Origin: Blastomyces gilchristii SLH14081
Lineage: Eukaryota > Ascomycota > Eurotiomycetes > Onygenales > Ajellomycetaceae
DNA: 64,000 bases
Direction of reading: 5' to 3'
NCBI RefSeq assembly: GCF_000003855.2
Contig: NW_003101678.1
Coordinates: 1,288,900 to 1,352,899, forward strand
Positions 23,636 to 36,300 of this stretch are shown here, piece after piece. Below the pieces are notes generated by a model. The model saw only the letters and a list, made by a program, of their open reading frames with translations. It was not told the DNA's origin and searched no databases. Positions within the stretch are counted from its first letter, which is position 1. Every line of letters starts with the position of its first letter. The translations under genes and the position numbers were made by a program.

Positions 23636-25050
23636 TACACCTCCTTTATAATTTTCCGGTTCAATTTCGTTTTCATTTTATATATATCGCGGGTTTTTTA
23701 ATTTCCTAACCGCCACCCCACACCCGTGCGGCCGCTGTTTATCACCTGTTTATAAAGACCACCATATTTTGAGAATCTCGTTTTCCTTTTTGATTTCCTT
23801 TCTTCCCGGGGTTTCCTTCCTTCCTTCCTCCCTAACCATGTATTCAACCTTGCCTCGCTTCCAAGTTTTAACTGGGGTTGTACCCCCTGGCATGATCGGC
23901 GTTTGGATAAGGGGTGCTGCAGTCGAGGGTTTTTTTTTTTTTTTTCCCAAAAAGGGGGATTTCAAATGGTAATATGGGGAATATGGGCGTTCAAACATAT
24001 TGGAGAATGATGAGAAGTTTTTAGATCATGTATGATTATTTTATTTTATTTTTATTGATTTTCTTCATTCAGAAACGGGGTTTTCTCTTTCATGAGGAAT
24101 GAAGTTTCCTTTTCCTTTTCCTTTCCCCATTATTTTTATATATAACTACGGAGTATAGAAGGGATGTTTCATTATCCTCTTACCTAACCCCTATTTTATG
24201 CCATCTCGTCCGATGAAGAGAAAAGAAACAGATGGCCAATAAATTTAGTATCAGATGAACCGTATTTGTTCAACTACTACTCCGTACGCGGAACATCGTC
24301 TTGAAGCTTATTAACTCTTATTTTGTATGTCAGATTTGATTTTGTACGAGGCGTTGATAACCTTGCAGGCTATGTAGTAGCAAAATATATCCTGGAGAGT
24401 GAATAACAATGGACGTTCAAACGGATTTCTTTTCTTTTTTCTTCCCCACAGTACATCACTGTGCACATTATTATTATATTCTCTGATTTTTTACAGCAAC
24501 CCAGAAAGTTCTGTGCTTTGAGTTTGTTTCGCTATTCGACCCCTTTTGAGGCCCTTACAAGTTCCTACGTTACCAACTTGGCTCAGTAATTTTTTGCTCT
24601 CCTCCTACCCCCACGGCCCGCCCATAGGACATCGAGACGGTTTCTTATCTAATTGAGTTCTATGTATGTATGTAACATCTTTTACATAGTGCTCCATAAA
24701 ATCCTGTCACCATTTCCCCTGCAATCCGAGCCTGTCTGGCTTCATCCACATTACCCTCTTTTATTTGGCCGGGGTTGGCGATGGTTTTCGAGATGATTTG
24801 GTAAACATTTAGTATCTGGAATTACGATTTTCGGATTGTTTGAAAGGAAGTATAAAAAAAATACCATGAACAGTAGAGTTTTTGGAACTCCGATAGAAAT
24901 AATGTGCAAAACATGGGGAGAGATTGAGGCCCAGAAACCTAAATTTTAGCTCATTTCCAAGACCAGCAATCGCCGCAAACAAAACTGCCCGAGCCAGCAA
25001 CCCTCAAGGACTGAGGCCACAGTACATAATTACCATAATTTCTCATTGCC
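23636..25050. other. Intergenic between NAB2 and HEM14
   Basis: 1.4 kb without a supportable gene. It contains a T run (about 23930-23945), TTTTCC repeats near 24110 and AT-rich patches. It carries the NAB2 3' flank and the HEM14 promoter. Confidence 0.6.
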
Positions 25051-26993
25051 ATGCGTCCACGATGTTTACATTGCCGCACCATAGACGAGCTATGGGCGCA
25101 TGCTCGCCCCGGAATACGGCCATTGCCTCGGCCTAGACGATTAATCACATCCCGCACAGCTCCAGTTCGACGCTTCACCTCCGATCCGAGCATACATCAG
25201 AAAAACGTTGCTGTAATAGGGGCCGGTGTTACTGGCCTGTCAACTGCATTCCGTCTCTCTCAAGATCAAGATGCACGGGTTACACTTTATGAGAAGGCTC
25301 CGAAGCTTGGTGGTTGGTTGCAATCGGAAATAATCGATGTTGATGGTGGGGAAGTGCTCTTTGAATACGGACCTAGAACACTCCGCGCGGGATTGGAAGG
25401 CAGCATGTCGACGTTGGAGCTGGTAAGATAGCGCACAAATCCCCATTCTGAGTTTACCAAAGATATTCTCGAAACTAATGTGTATGTCATTGTGAGCGTT
25501 TTAGTTATTCGATCTAGGCCTCAAAGACGATATTATCTCAACCAAGACAGATTCCCCCGCTGCCCGCAACCGATACATTTACTACCCAGACCACCTCGTG
25601 CGTTTACCGGGTCCGTATCCCGGCGCTGGCGTACTGGGAAACGTTATTATGAATGTTATGCAACTAATTTCAGAGCCCGTGCTCAGGAGACTTGCGATGG
25701 AAGTGATTTTGGAGCCTAGACGGCCCGTCCGCGACCCAGCAATATCTGACGAGTCCATCGGCGATTTTATCAAGCGCCGTTTTGGGCCGAACGCGGCAGA
25801 TGTTGTTGGGTCTGCGTTTTTCCATGGCATCTATGCTGGCGATCTATACAGACTCAGCGCGCGGTCGATTTTGCGCGTCGCCTGGGATGAGTTCGAGCTC
25901 TCTGAACGAGGGTTTGCGACGGAGTTGATGGATCAGGCTAACCAACTAAAACTTTCTATGCCATATGATATTGCCATGGCTCGTCGGTTGGTTGAGAAGG
26001 AGAAATATAATGAGATTCGTCGGTTTGCAAAGGGTAATAATGTTTTTACCTTGCGGCGGGGTATGGGGCAGCTCTCCACAGCATTAGAGTCGTCGTTAAG
26101 GGGTGCATCGAATGTGGAAATTAAGACGGGTGCCGAGATTAAGTCTATCTCTAGGAGGGGGGAGGATTCAGCATCTATGACTGTACGTCAGATACCACAC
26201 CCGATTCCTCTCCATTTCTTGCTAACCGCATGTCACTATTCTATAGGTTGGCCTTGATGATGGTACCGCTTCCGACTACGACTATGTAATATCCACGACA
26301 ACTTCCGCGGCCCTCTCCCAGCAACTCCTTGCCTCAGGAACGAACCAACCTCCAACATCCGTAACCGACCTTCTCGATGAAAATGACTACGCTGTTACCG
26401 TCATGGTCGTCAACCTCTACTACAAAAACCCAAATCTAATCCCCACCCGCGGCTTTGGCTACTTAATCCCACGCTCTGTCCCCTTTGATCTAAACCCCGA
26501 ACGCGCACTCGGCGTTATCTTCGCCTCAGATAGTAGCGCCGGGCAGGACACTGCCGACCCTCCCGGTACAAAGCTCACCGTCATGCTTGGCGGTCATTGG
26601 TGGGATGACTGGCTCCTCTCAGACCTGCCGAATGAAGAGAGCGCCATCGCCATGGCCAAATCGGTGCTGGCGAGGCATCTGGGCATCGCTGACGAACCTG
26701 TTGTTGCCAAAGCGCGGTTGCAGAGGGATGCGATTCCCCAGCCGACGATTGGACAAGTGATGCGGATGGAACAGCTGCATGACGCTTTGGAGCGCCGGTT
26801 TGAGGGGAGATTGAAGGTTGCTGGGGCGTGGTATACGGGTGTTGGGGTTAATGACGCAATACGGGCTGGGAGAATTGTGGCCGCGGCGACGCTAGAGGGG
26901 CGGGACGGGACTACGGGATTGGAGAGATATACATCAGAGAATTTTAAAGGGAGGTTTCCTGCTTTGAAAGTGCAGGAGGAGGAGGAGGAGTGA
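25051..26993 (+). CDS. HEM14: Protoporphyrinogen oxidase, mitochondrial
   Basis: Exons are 25051-25422, 25505-26182 and 26247-26993; both introns are phase 0, and the product is 598 residues. An Arg-rich N-terminus (MRPRCLHCRT to about residue 45) is a mitochondrial presequence. The FAD dinucleotide-binding motif GAGVTG is at 57-62, followed by the family blocks LYEKAPKLGGWLQSE and EYGPRTLR. C-terminal blocks include GGHWWDDWL, QLHDALERRF and VAGAWYTGVGVNDAIRAGR, which closes the FAD site. The enzyme oxidises protoporphyrinogen IX to protoporphyrin IX, the penultimate step of haem synthesis, on the inner mitochondrial membrane. The C-terminus ends in a short Glu run. It converges with PYM. 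Confidence 0.95.
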
Positions 26994-27711
26994 GTGTATG
27001 ATTATTTGAGAGGGGTTTCTTCTTGTGTGATGTATATTAAAGGTGGAAATACATATGGTTTTGGTCTTCTTCTCCATTGCGGCTTCGAGCTGAACTTATT
27101 GTCAGATAGAAATAGAGATTAAAATTCATATACCCCTTTTTAGGCGCGAAAAGTCCGATTCATTGACTATATGCCACCGAGATATCAGGGTACGCTCTTG
27201 TTCGTACCTGTATTGTTTGCCATCTCCTATCCGTCGATATTTCCCCTGGGTTTGTTTCTTGGTGTTGCAACTATTCATTCAATTGCATGTGCATAGCCCT
27301 TTCAAGCCCAGGACTTCACTCATATTATTCACCATCAAAATGTATCCCTCCCCAATCTCCACATCTGAGTTGAACTTGTCTCTCCAACATGCAATCAGAG
27401 GCCCTTCACAAATCGGCATGGCTAATGGTAAGAATGGTAAGAATGGTGTCATGCCGGTAATGGTATCGATGGCCTGTCGACAGGGTGCGTAGCTGAGTCC
27501 ACACAACGATGGCATGAGGGTTCTGTCACACCGTTCGGGTGCTCAACTTCGTATGATAGTATCATAGGATCTTTATCGTTAACTCCCCCTCTTTCCTCCT
27601 TCGAAGGCGTCCCGAAAAACATCCGTCGCATACCACCTTCAAAAACGAAAATTTTAGAAAGAAATCACACAAGAGTACTGTAGCCTTCGCAGACAGGATA
27701 TTCCCGGCCAT
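26994..27711. other. Convergent 3' flank region (HEM14 / PYM)
   Basis: 0.7 kb between two gene 3' ends. A 109-codon ORF (27163-27492) has no recognisable features and ordinary low-complexity content. I see nothing else. Confidence 0.6.
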
Positions 27712-28377
27712 TCAGGGATTTAGATCCCCACTCGTCTTCTTCTTTTCCCCCTCTGTATCAAACCCCAACGCATCCAATTGCCTCACCAATTCCTGAATCT
27801 TAATAACTTTCTCAAACTGCTCCGGAAGCAGATTCTCGCCATTATCCTTCTTCTCCCTTAGCTCCCTTGCCTGCCTCAGTTTTTTGCGTAGGTTGCGCGC
27901 TTTCTTCTCCTTCTCAGCCTCAGCGTTCAGAACGGTGTCGGTGCCAGAGCTAGGTTTTTCTTCTTCCCTCCTTTCTCTCCAATTATCGTTCCCCGTTGCC
28001 TTGTCTGTGGTCGCTCCTTCTGTCTTTCCAGAGGTTGTAGTCATATCATTCTCGCCCTCCGCAGCCTTCGCCCTTCGCTTTGCCTCCCGCTTCTTCGCAT
28101 TCTTATTACTTGCAGCGGTAGCTGTAGTTGAATTGGTAGATTCCTCTTTTAAACCCTCTGCACCAGGAACACCGCCCTTGCCCCGATTCTTCCACACCTC
28201 AGCTGTACGGTTTTTGTACACCTGGATATCCTCGGGTGGTCGGTAGCCGGGGCGAATTTTGATTTCACGGCGCTGGGAGCCGTCAGGGCGTACGGAAGCG
28301 GGAATGTGGCGCTCGCCAGTTAAGGCATTGACTGTTATTCCTGAAGAGGAAACGGGTTCTGTTTCCGGCTTTGGCAT
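27712..28377 (-). CDS. PYM/WIBG-like partner of Y14-Mago (exon junction complex factor)
   Basis: A single exon of 221 residues starting MPKPETEPVSSSG; the ATG is at 28377, and the three codons before it begin with TTG. The N-terminus carries the Mago-binding PYM motif, GITVNALTGERHIPASVRPDG, then REIKIRPGYRPPEDIQVYKNR and AEVWKNR. The middle is a Lys/Arg/Glu-rich disordered segment. The C-terminus (KKARNLRKKLRQARELREKK, then PEQFEKVIKIQELVRQLDALGF) is a predicted coiled coil, as in other PYM proteins. PYM binds Mago-Y14 and the small ribosomal subunit and helps strip exon junction complexes from mRNA during translation. It is divergent from QCR9 across 510 bp. Confidence 0.9.
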   Translation of the reverse strand: MPKPETEPVSSSGITVNALTGERHIPASVRPDGSQRREIKIRPGYRPPEDIQVYKNRTAEVWKNRGKGGVPGAEGLKEESTNSTTATAASNKNAKKREAKRRAKAAEGENDMTTTSGKTEGATTDKATGNDNWRERREEEKPSSGTDTVLNAEAEKEKKARNLRKKLRQARELREKKDNGENLLPEQFEKVIKIQELVRQLDALGFDTEGEKKKTSGDLNP

Positions 28378-28427
28378 GGTGTGCAAGACGAAGATGTATA
28401 TATATATACGTGGTATCAGGTGGTGTT

Positions 28428-28491
28428 GTGGGCGTGGGCGTGGGCGTGGGCGTGGGCGTGGGCGTGGGCGTGGGCGTGGGCGTGGGCGTGG
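28428..28491. repeat. (GTGGGC)n hexamer array in a divergent promoter
   Basis: Roughly ten perfect GTGGGC units lie 50-115 bp upstream of the PYM start and about 400 bp upstream of the QCR9 start. The strand read from PYM is a GCCCAC array. Confidence 0.92.
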
Positions 28492-28887
28492 CCCTCCTCG
28501 CGAAGGGGTCGGAATGAGAGTTCAGACAGAGATACTTATATTAAATGGATATACGCGTCCAGCAATTATGAATCCAATGGAGTCAGAGTCAACAGCAGCT
28601 TCACCCTGCCAGCGCATGTGTTGTTAAGTGGAGTGAAAGCACTGGTGGTATGTATATTCGACTCATTGGATGTTGCTTTTTCCGGGTTGGCAGAATCCAA
28701 GGCGGAACCTCGGCTGGGCCAATCACCGCCTGTTTATTTAATTCCCGACGCCGTTCCTCTTCTTTCCTACATTCTTCAACCTGCGAATAGATCGAGTCTA
28801 CACATCCAACTTGTCGCATAACTATCCTCTGACGCAATTGTGGCCCGCATAGCAATTTCCTCGTCGAAACCTCATACCTCTCTCACC

Positions 28888-29450
28888 ATGGCTGGAGTAT
28901 GTGATACCCCAATTCCTTAGCCAAAGCTCTATTCCCACGTTTGTCCACTAGATGGATTGTGCTAACACAAACACCCTACATTTCCACAGATCTCCGGAAT
29001 GATATACAAGCAAGCCCTCCCTGCATCCTAACTCTCTACACTTGCAGACTATACCGTCTTCTAGCTGGATGAAGCGCTAATCTTCAACCCTTATTTAGCT
29101 CCCTCTTCCGACGGAATACCACGTTCCTGACGTCGATGTTTGTCGGAGCCTTCGTGTTTGAAATGTACGTTGATGGCTATGTTTATATGAAGAAAACTTG
29201 AGCTTTTGCGCATATTGGGTGGGATTGAAGCTGACAATTTCTGTCCTTGGTTATTAAAATAATAGAGCATTCGACACCATCAGTGACCGGATATTTGATT
29301 CCATAAATAAGGGTGTATGTACACAACTACTCGGCTTCCCCAGTTTGACCGATTCTAGGACTTTGATTGGCTGATTTTGGCACCTGTGTACAGAGACAAT
29401 GGAAGGATATCCGACACCAGTACATTCAGGCGGCTGAGGAAGAGGAATAG
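28888..29450 (+). CDS. QCR9: Ubiquinol-cytochrome c reductase subunit 9
   Basis: Five small exons (28888-28896, 28990-29009, 29099-29164, 29266-29314, 29394-29450) join to a 66-residue protein, the normal size for Qcr9. The product reads MAGISGMIYNSLFRRN, then a transmembrane segment (TTFLTSMFVGAFVFEIAFD), then RIFDSINKGRQWKDIRH and an acidic tail EEEE. Qcr9 is a single-pass subunit of mitochondrial complex III associated with the Rieske protein and cytochrome c1. The second intron needs a GC donor (GCAAGC at 29010); with it the conserved IYN-SLFRRN junction is exact. The other donors are GTATGT, GTACGT and GTATGT. The first exon codes only Met-Ala-Gly. Confidence 0.92.
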
Positions 29451-30307
29451 ACGAGGGAAAACTGGAAGATATTGATTTTAGAGGTGTGCTCTGTTCTCCT
29501 CTGGAAAGAAGCTTGACTTGGAAGTGAGAAGGAATTGTACTGTACATGTACAAATTAGACCCTGTGGCATTATACAAAAATTCATATATGTTTTTGACAA
29601 GATACGGGTCCGCCATGTGTGGCCATCTGAGCTGCCCTTCAATCGTACTTGAATAAAATTGTAGTAGCTGAGAATTAGAGCCTGCGAGCTCTATATTGAT
29701 CGCTCTTCCCTTGTATGGAGGAACTATGCGAGTGGCGTTATCGGGACCCTCCGTGGCTAACAGCTAAACAAAACTCAGAACATGAACGTACCTCTGGGCG
29801 AGATCCGTAGCCAACTCAGCGAATTATTTTTGAATTTAGTGCATTTGGCGCATATTTAGAGCAAGTAAATAATGTAGGTGGTGTTATGCTGCGGTTGTGG
29901 CTGCTTACTGTTCTGATAGACTTAAATAAATATTGATACCAAAACATCATATGGTGGGGAAGCAAACAAAGTAAATACTTGACTTGATATCCAATCCAAC
30001 ATCAACCATCAACAAACGCTTTCACCAACTCCCATCGCTTTCATAGTTCTCTTCACTGCCTATTACTGTTTTCCTTTTGCAGTTAATATCCTCAACTCTT
30101 AGTTATTCATTTGCAAACTTTTTCTCACTTTCTTCATCTTACGCCCAAACTCTCCGAGTCCCCTCTTTCGCCTCCCCACCACCAACCACTCAACCCAACC
30201 GGACATACGAAATCCACAACCTCGCGGCACCATAATTTTAAGTCACGGGACAATACGATATAAATGACCTTAACGAAGGTGAGATAAAAACAACATACAG
30301 CAGTACC
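29451..30307. other. Intergenic between QCR9 and UBR1
   Basis: No gene is visible. The segment includes a near-palindromic TGTACATGTACA at about 29540-29551. The last 200 bp are pyrimidine-rich and precede the UBR1 start. Confidence 0.6.
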
Positions 30308-33300
30308 ATGTTGTCGAATCTTGAACGGAGACTCGGCCGGGCTCTGCTGGAGCATCCCTCCCGACATGGTTACCGCTACACTAAGGAAGCCAGCCAAGAC
30401 CTCCTCGAGCTCCTCTTCCACTCCCTAACTGGCTACAATGAAGAATATCTCCGCCTGCTCTTCCCCGACGGCTTTGCAGACGGTAAATGGAAGTTGTCTG
30501 AAGTTCAGGGTGCCGTTGAAGGGGCTGAATATACCGAAGCTGCACGTGGGAAACGGTGCGGGCACATTTTCAAAAACGGCGAAGCTTCATACCATTGCAT
30601 GACTTGCTCTATAGACGATACATGCGCGCTGTGTACGCGCTGCTTCGATTCTTCAGATCATACGGGCCACAAGTATTCTATTTCGTTATCTAGTGGGTAT
30701 AATGGGTGCTGTGACTGTGGCGACGAGGAGGCGTTTAAGGTCCCTGTTCTATGTGCTATACATACGGAGATGCCGCAGGACGTTGAGGGGGCAGGGAAGT
30801 CGTCGGCATCGTCGTCTGCTGCGCAGACGCCTGCTGAATTGGTGGAAAGTGTTACTACAACGATCAGCAGGGTTTATGACTATTTCTGCGATGTTATCTC
30901 GTGTTCTCCAGAGCAACTGAGGCTTCCAAAGACTGAAAATGGCATCAGGGAGGACGAGGCGGCATCGAGGCTATCGGCAGAATGGTATGGTGGGAGTGAT
31001 CCTGTCGAAGAGGAGCCTGAGTTTGCACTTGTCCTCTGGAATGACGAGAAACATACTGTTACCGAGGTTGCGAATCAACTGTCGCGTGCCTGTCGAGAGG
31101 GGTCTAAATTCGGGATAGAGAAGGCCAACGAGACTCATGAGATTGGGAGGAGTGTGGTGAGATACTCGAAGGATTTGGAAAGCCTACTTTCGGTGTCGAA
31201 GATCATCGAGCAGATTAGGGTTACTGTCACGTTAAGATCTGCGAGAGATACGTACCGAGAGCAGATGTGTGGGACTATTATTGAGTGGCTTTCTGATATT
31301 GCGTCCTGTTCCATTGGAGAGGACAATCACCTGCTCAGGCAGACTGTGTGCGATCAGATGATTCAACCTTGGAGACTTGGAAGCAGTGCATCAAATGCCG
31401 ACATTGGGAAGCACGGTATCTATGATAACGAGGAGGAGGATAGGTCGAGGAATTACTCTGTACGAGTTGCCATCGTTCCCGGGGGGGCCCTTTGTGCAGC
31501 TTCCCATGACTGCTGATGATCTGAATCTCGGTGATCAGGACGCAGGGGAAGAAGACCAAGAAATGGATGGAGAGCAGGATGACGATAATGGAATTGAGGG
31601 TGATGGGGATGAGGAGATGGATGAAGCCGAGCACGTTCGGCGTAACCTGGGACAAGTTGTAGAAGCCATAGAAGCAAGGGCAAACACTATTAATGCCGAC
31701 GCTGAAATGGCGGACGACGACCTGGAAGCCGAGGAGGCTACTTTCGCTGGATATCCACCACCTCCACCCCCACCCCCACCACCACAACCTCCTCAGCAAG
31801 CAGTTGACCAAGGCATTGATACCCCCATTGCACCTACCGGCCCTGGCAGTGAGGGTTCTACGGGTTCCGTTTCTGGTGGAAAAATCAATATTCCTCAAAC
31901 TCCCGGCGTGAGATGCGAACCTTCTGAGGGAGCACCTTCTTACTGGGAGATTAAGCCTCGGCGATTTTACCATAATGAAAATCTAACCCCCTATGAAGAT
32001 TTGCGGAAGAGGACAAGACTTGATTGGATTATCCTCTTCGACTTGAGGCTATGGAAGAAAACCAGGACGGACGTTCGGGAACTATGCCTAGGTACCGTCG
32101 TCAACATACCGCAGTTCAAACGCATCCTCGGTCTGCGGTTCTCTGCTTTATATACCGCTCTCGCCCAGTTGTATCTGATCGCGGATCGGGAACCAGACCA
32201 TTCTATCATTAACCTTTCTCTACAACTATTGACAACCCCTTCTATAACCGAAGAAATTGTCGAACGGGGGAACTTCTTGACGAATATTATGGCTATTCTT
32301 TATACCTTCCTTACCACTCGCCAGGTCGGGGAACCCCAAGATGTTAACCCTAACGCGACTCTCTCAATAGACACTGGCTCGGTAACTAACAGACGACTAT
32401 ACCATTTCTTCCTTGACCTGCGCTATCTCCTTCTATCTGATCATGTCAAGAGTCGGATCCGTAATGAGCGTCAGTATCTAAATCAGTTCCTGGACCTCGT
32501 TAAACTCCCGCAGGCATTTGCCCGAATGTTCGCGCAGTCGAAGCCCACGTTGAATATGAGACTGAAGGCTGGATTGGGGCATCTATTCTGATGCGCGAAA
32601 TTAATCGCTTGTGCCGTCTGTTCTGTGAAGCCTTCCGTAAAAACGAATCGGAAGAAGACGCTGCTCACATCTATGATGCAATAGCTACTGCCGCTTATTC
32701 AACGATGGTTAACTCACTAGGGGTGGAGCAACATCGCTTTAACCAAGCTGAGATTAAAGACTACGTCCGCTTCAAGTCTGTTTCATACGTCGAATTCGAA
32801 AAAGACGCTTTCCAGAAGGTTTCGCACCATCGAATCGTCGAATTTGCGGTGGAGCGCGGTGCGATCAGTTTCCATCATGCACTCCATTATACACTCTCCT
32901 GGCTGTTGGAATGTGGACGGGATATGTCACAAGATAAAATGAGAGATGTGCTACTCCGCACCGCGGGGATGGTTAAATCTCAGCAACTAGTCGATACGCC
33001 CATCCCAAATCTTAGTCTGGATGATATTTTACTCACCATGTTTGATTACCCCTTGCGGGTGTGTGCGTGGCTCGCACAGATGAAAGCTGGGATGTGGGTG
33101 AGAAATGGGCTCAGTCTTCGACATCAAATGGGTCAGTATCGTGCAGTTACCACCCGTGAAATGGCATTTTATCGGGATCTCTTTTTGCTGCAGACTGCTT
33201 TTGTCGTTTGTGATCCTAGTAGGTTTCTTGCGAGCATGATTGACCGTTTCGGTGTTGGGGACTGGATGCGAGGCGGCTATGCGACTAGACCTGGCTATGA

Positions 33301-36300
33301 CGATGCCAAACATGTGGATATTCTGGAAGAGATGATTCATTTAATGATCGTCTTGGTCACCGATCGAACGTCGCTGACAGGCGTGGACGATGGCGACAAT
33401 GCTCGGAATAGTACTATGGCTAGAGATATTGCGCATGCACTATGTTTCAAGCCGCTGTCGTATACTGACTTGACCATTCGCATGAGTGATAAGTCTGGAG
33501 AATCGGGCAATTTACAGGAGGTGTTGGCTGAGGTCGCTACGTTCCGTCCCCCTGAAGGCATGAATGATACAGGCACTTTTGAATTGAAGCCTGATTATCT
33601 CGATCTCGTGGATCCATACTGCACATACTATACTAAGAACCAGAGAGAAGAGGCCGAGAACTCATATAAGCAGTGGATGGCGAAGAAGACAGGCAAAGAT
33701 GCATCGTCAATTGTGTTCGAGCCGAAACTTCGCGTGATACGGTCGGGAGCCTATGTTGGGCTTTCTGACTTTACCCAAACTCCATTGTTTGCTCAAGTCA
33801 TTCATCACTGCCTGGACTACTGTTTGACGGCCGATACTGTAACCAAATCAATCACTGTCACGAGGATCGAGACACTCTTGCATCTGGTCCTTCACCTGAT
33901 TCTCTTAGCTACCCTCGAAGATCACGTCCTTGAAGATGACGCGCATGACAATGCTGCGGGACAACCTGACTCGACGGAGTCTTTCATCTACCACGCTCTG
34001 TTCAGGACCAAGTTTACTAAAACCGCGGAGATAGGCATTATCGGCTTGCTTCAAAATATATCAACGGTGCCTGAATTTTCCTCCTGTGGACCAAAGATTC
34101 GTCACATTTTGAAGAAATTTTGGCAGAAGCGCCCAAAGTCTTATGCTGCTGCCACAATTGCTCTTAAATTCCCATTCGATAATATCGAGACTCCATCGCC
34201 GGCTGTCAGGACGGAGAGCGAGCTCGAGCTTAAAAAGAAACAAGCACTCGATCGACAGGCGAAAGTGATGGCTCAGTTCCAGCAGCAGCAGCAAAACTTT
34301 TTGCAGGCACAGGGTTCTATTGACTGGGGCGAGGATGATGATATGAGCGAGACTGGAGAGCCGAGCATTCTCAGTCCCACCGAAAAGAAGCTGTGGAAGT
34401 ACCCAGATGGTCGATGTATTCTGTGCCAGGAAGATACTAACGATTTGCGCATTTACGGAACCTTCGCTTTCATGGCAAATAGCAGACTTTTCCGACAAAC
34501 TGACATGGAAGACTCGAGTTATGTTGGAGAAGTATTGAAAGTCCCTTCGAGTCTCGACCGTTCTGCCGAGAATATTCGTCCCTTTGGTGTTGCTAGAGAG
34601 AATCGAAAAATGATACGGAGCCTTGATTCGACAGGAGGTGAAGTAATTACAGAAAAGCAGGGTTTGGGTAAAGGCTTCAAGCCGAAGCACACAATAGAAG
34701 GCCCCGTTACGACGGGTTGCGGACATATTATGCACTACCACTGCTTCGAGGATTATTATGCCGCCGCGCAAAGGAGGCATCAACATCAGGTTGCTCGCAA
34801 TCAACCTGAAAGGTTACGTCTCAATGAATTTGTGTGTCCACTGTGCAAGGCTCTAGGAAATGCCTTCCTACCAATCATTTGGAAGGGCAAGGAGGAGTCC
34901 TACCCTGGAGCGTTAAGCACGATAGACTCTTTCGATGAATTCTTGAACGAAACCCTGGTGTACTCTGTGACTAGATTCCGAAATCATGCTCTGATCATGG
35001 AGAGTGATAAGCTTTATTCTTCGGGATATCAGGAATTGTTCGTCGATTACGTATCTAAGAATTTTATAACCCCCTTGTCCCACAAGGTGAATCAATTGGC
35101 AACACCCACCCTTCCGGAACTGCTATCTTTCCCACAACCGACCAGGCTGCAAATGCCAGGCTTATACCCTCCAGCAGATGAAATCACCTCCATGGAACCT
35201 CCTCCTACGCAACAAACTACTATTTCCACCACGACAGCCAGCGACTCCATGGTCGCGGAGCTTGTTACTATCTACAAAAGGCTGAGAGATACCATCCGCA
35301 CCAACGGAATCCAGTCACAATTCGGGTATCAGGGGAATGTATCGGACGACCTTATCCATACTGACGTCCTGCTCAGAAGCCTTGGGCTTTCCATTACAGC
35401 GGCGGAAATTGCGCAACGGGGTGTTGGATCTGAAGGTGGCACCACGTTATTAGCTCAAATTCCGCAGATGACCTTAACTCACCTTCGTGTTCTATCGGAA
35501 ACTGCTTTTTCGTACTGCTCAATCGGAGGACTAAACACTACGACGACAAATAAAACCGTCTATGAATTTAGGGATATGCATCGACGGAGACTCTGTCAGC
35601 TATTCGTCGGGCACCCGGAACTGTCAGGTTTATCTGACCTAGCTTATGAAAACAAGTCCATCGAACCGTTACTTCGGCAGGATAGTTTCGTGTTCCTTTC
35701 TGAATGCTCGCTGTGCATAGTTCCTGTGCTGAATCTTGACATTCTCCACGTCGTTCGTCTGTGCTATATCGCGGAAATCGTAAAGACCTTCCTAGGATAT
35801 ATTTTGCAACCAAAGGGCTTCCTTGAAGTGTTGGAAAATCATGGTTCGGAATCATCTACAGACGATGATCCCATGGGCCCACATGAATCCTTGACGCGTG
35901 CTATGTTTGATTGGCTTGTGAAGACGTACCGGGCGTCATTAGTCGATAGCACATTGCCTGAGGAAGGAAGCTCCTATCTTCTTAAGCACGCTGAGGACGT
36001 CTCGATCGAAACGTTGAAGAGCCTCCGGCGACTAATTGACATATATGCTCTCCCTTTCCTCCGAAAAGCCGTGATTTTACTCCATGTTCAGTTTGGGGTC
36101 GAATTCCCTAATACCGGTTCCGACTATAACGACTTGGCAGAGATTGACCGCCTTGCGACGCTACTCAATCTTCCATCCATCGATAGCATTTTCGATTCGC
36201 TGGTCAAGAACGACGGAGAAGATAACGAGAATTGCATGGCGCAGCTAGTTTCTGGGTGGATTTCGCATTTCATTTCCTGGTTGCCTGAAACGGACGATGA

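Noticed and set aside
23006..23676. Long minus-strand ORFs (up to 204 codons)
   Set aside because: Antisense to the NAB2 zinc-finger exon, whose frame has clear CCCH motifs.
30134..30421. 95-codon minus-strand ORF over the UBR1 start
   Set aside because: Overlaps the UBR1 N-terminus on the opposite strand; no independent evidence.
31416..31545. Possible intron (GTATCT...CGCAG, branch CTGAT) to explain the first UBR1 frame change
   Set aside because: It would restore the frame, but a single extra G in the seven-G run explains the shift while keeping the continuous reading VPGGPFVQLP, and the second shift has no intron alternative. Kept only as a testable option.
34061..34804. 247-codon minus-strand ORF
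   Set aside because: Antisense to the UBR1 RING region; the + strand frame is conserved.
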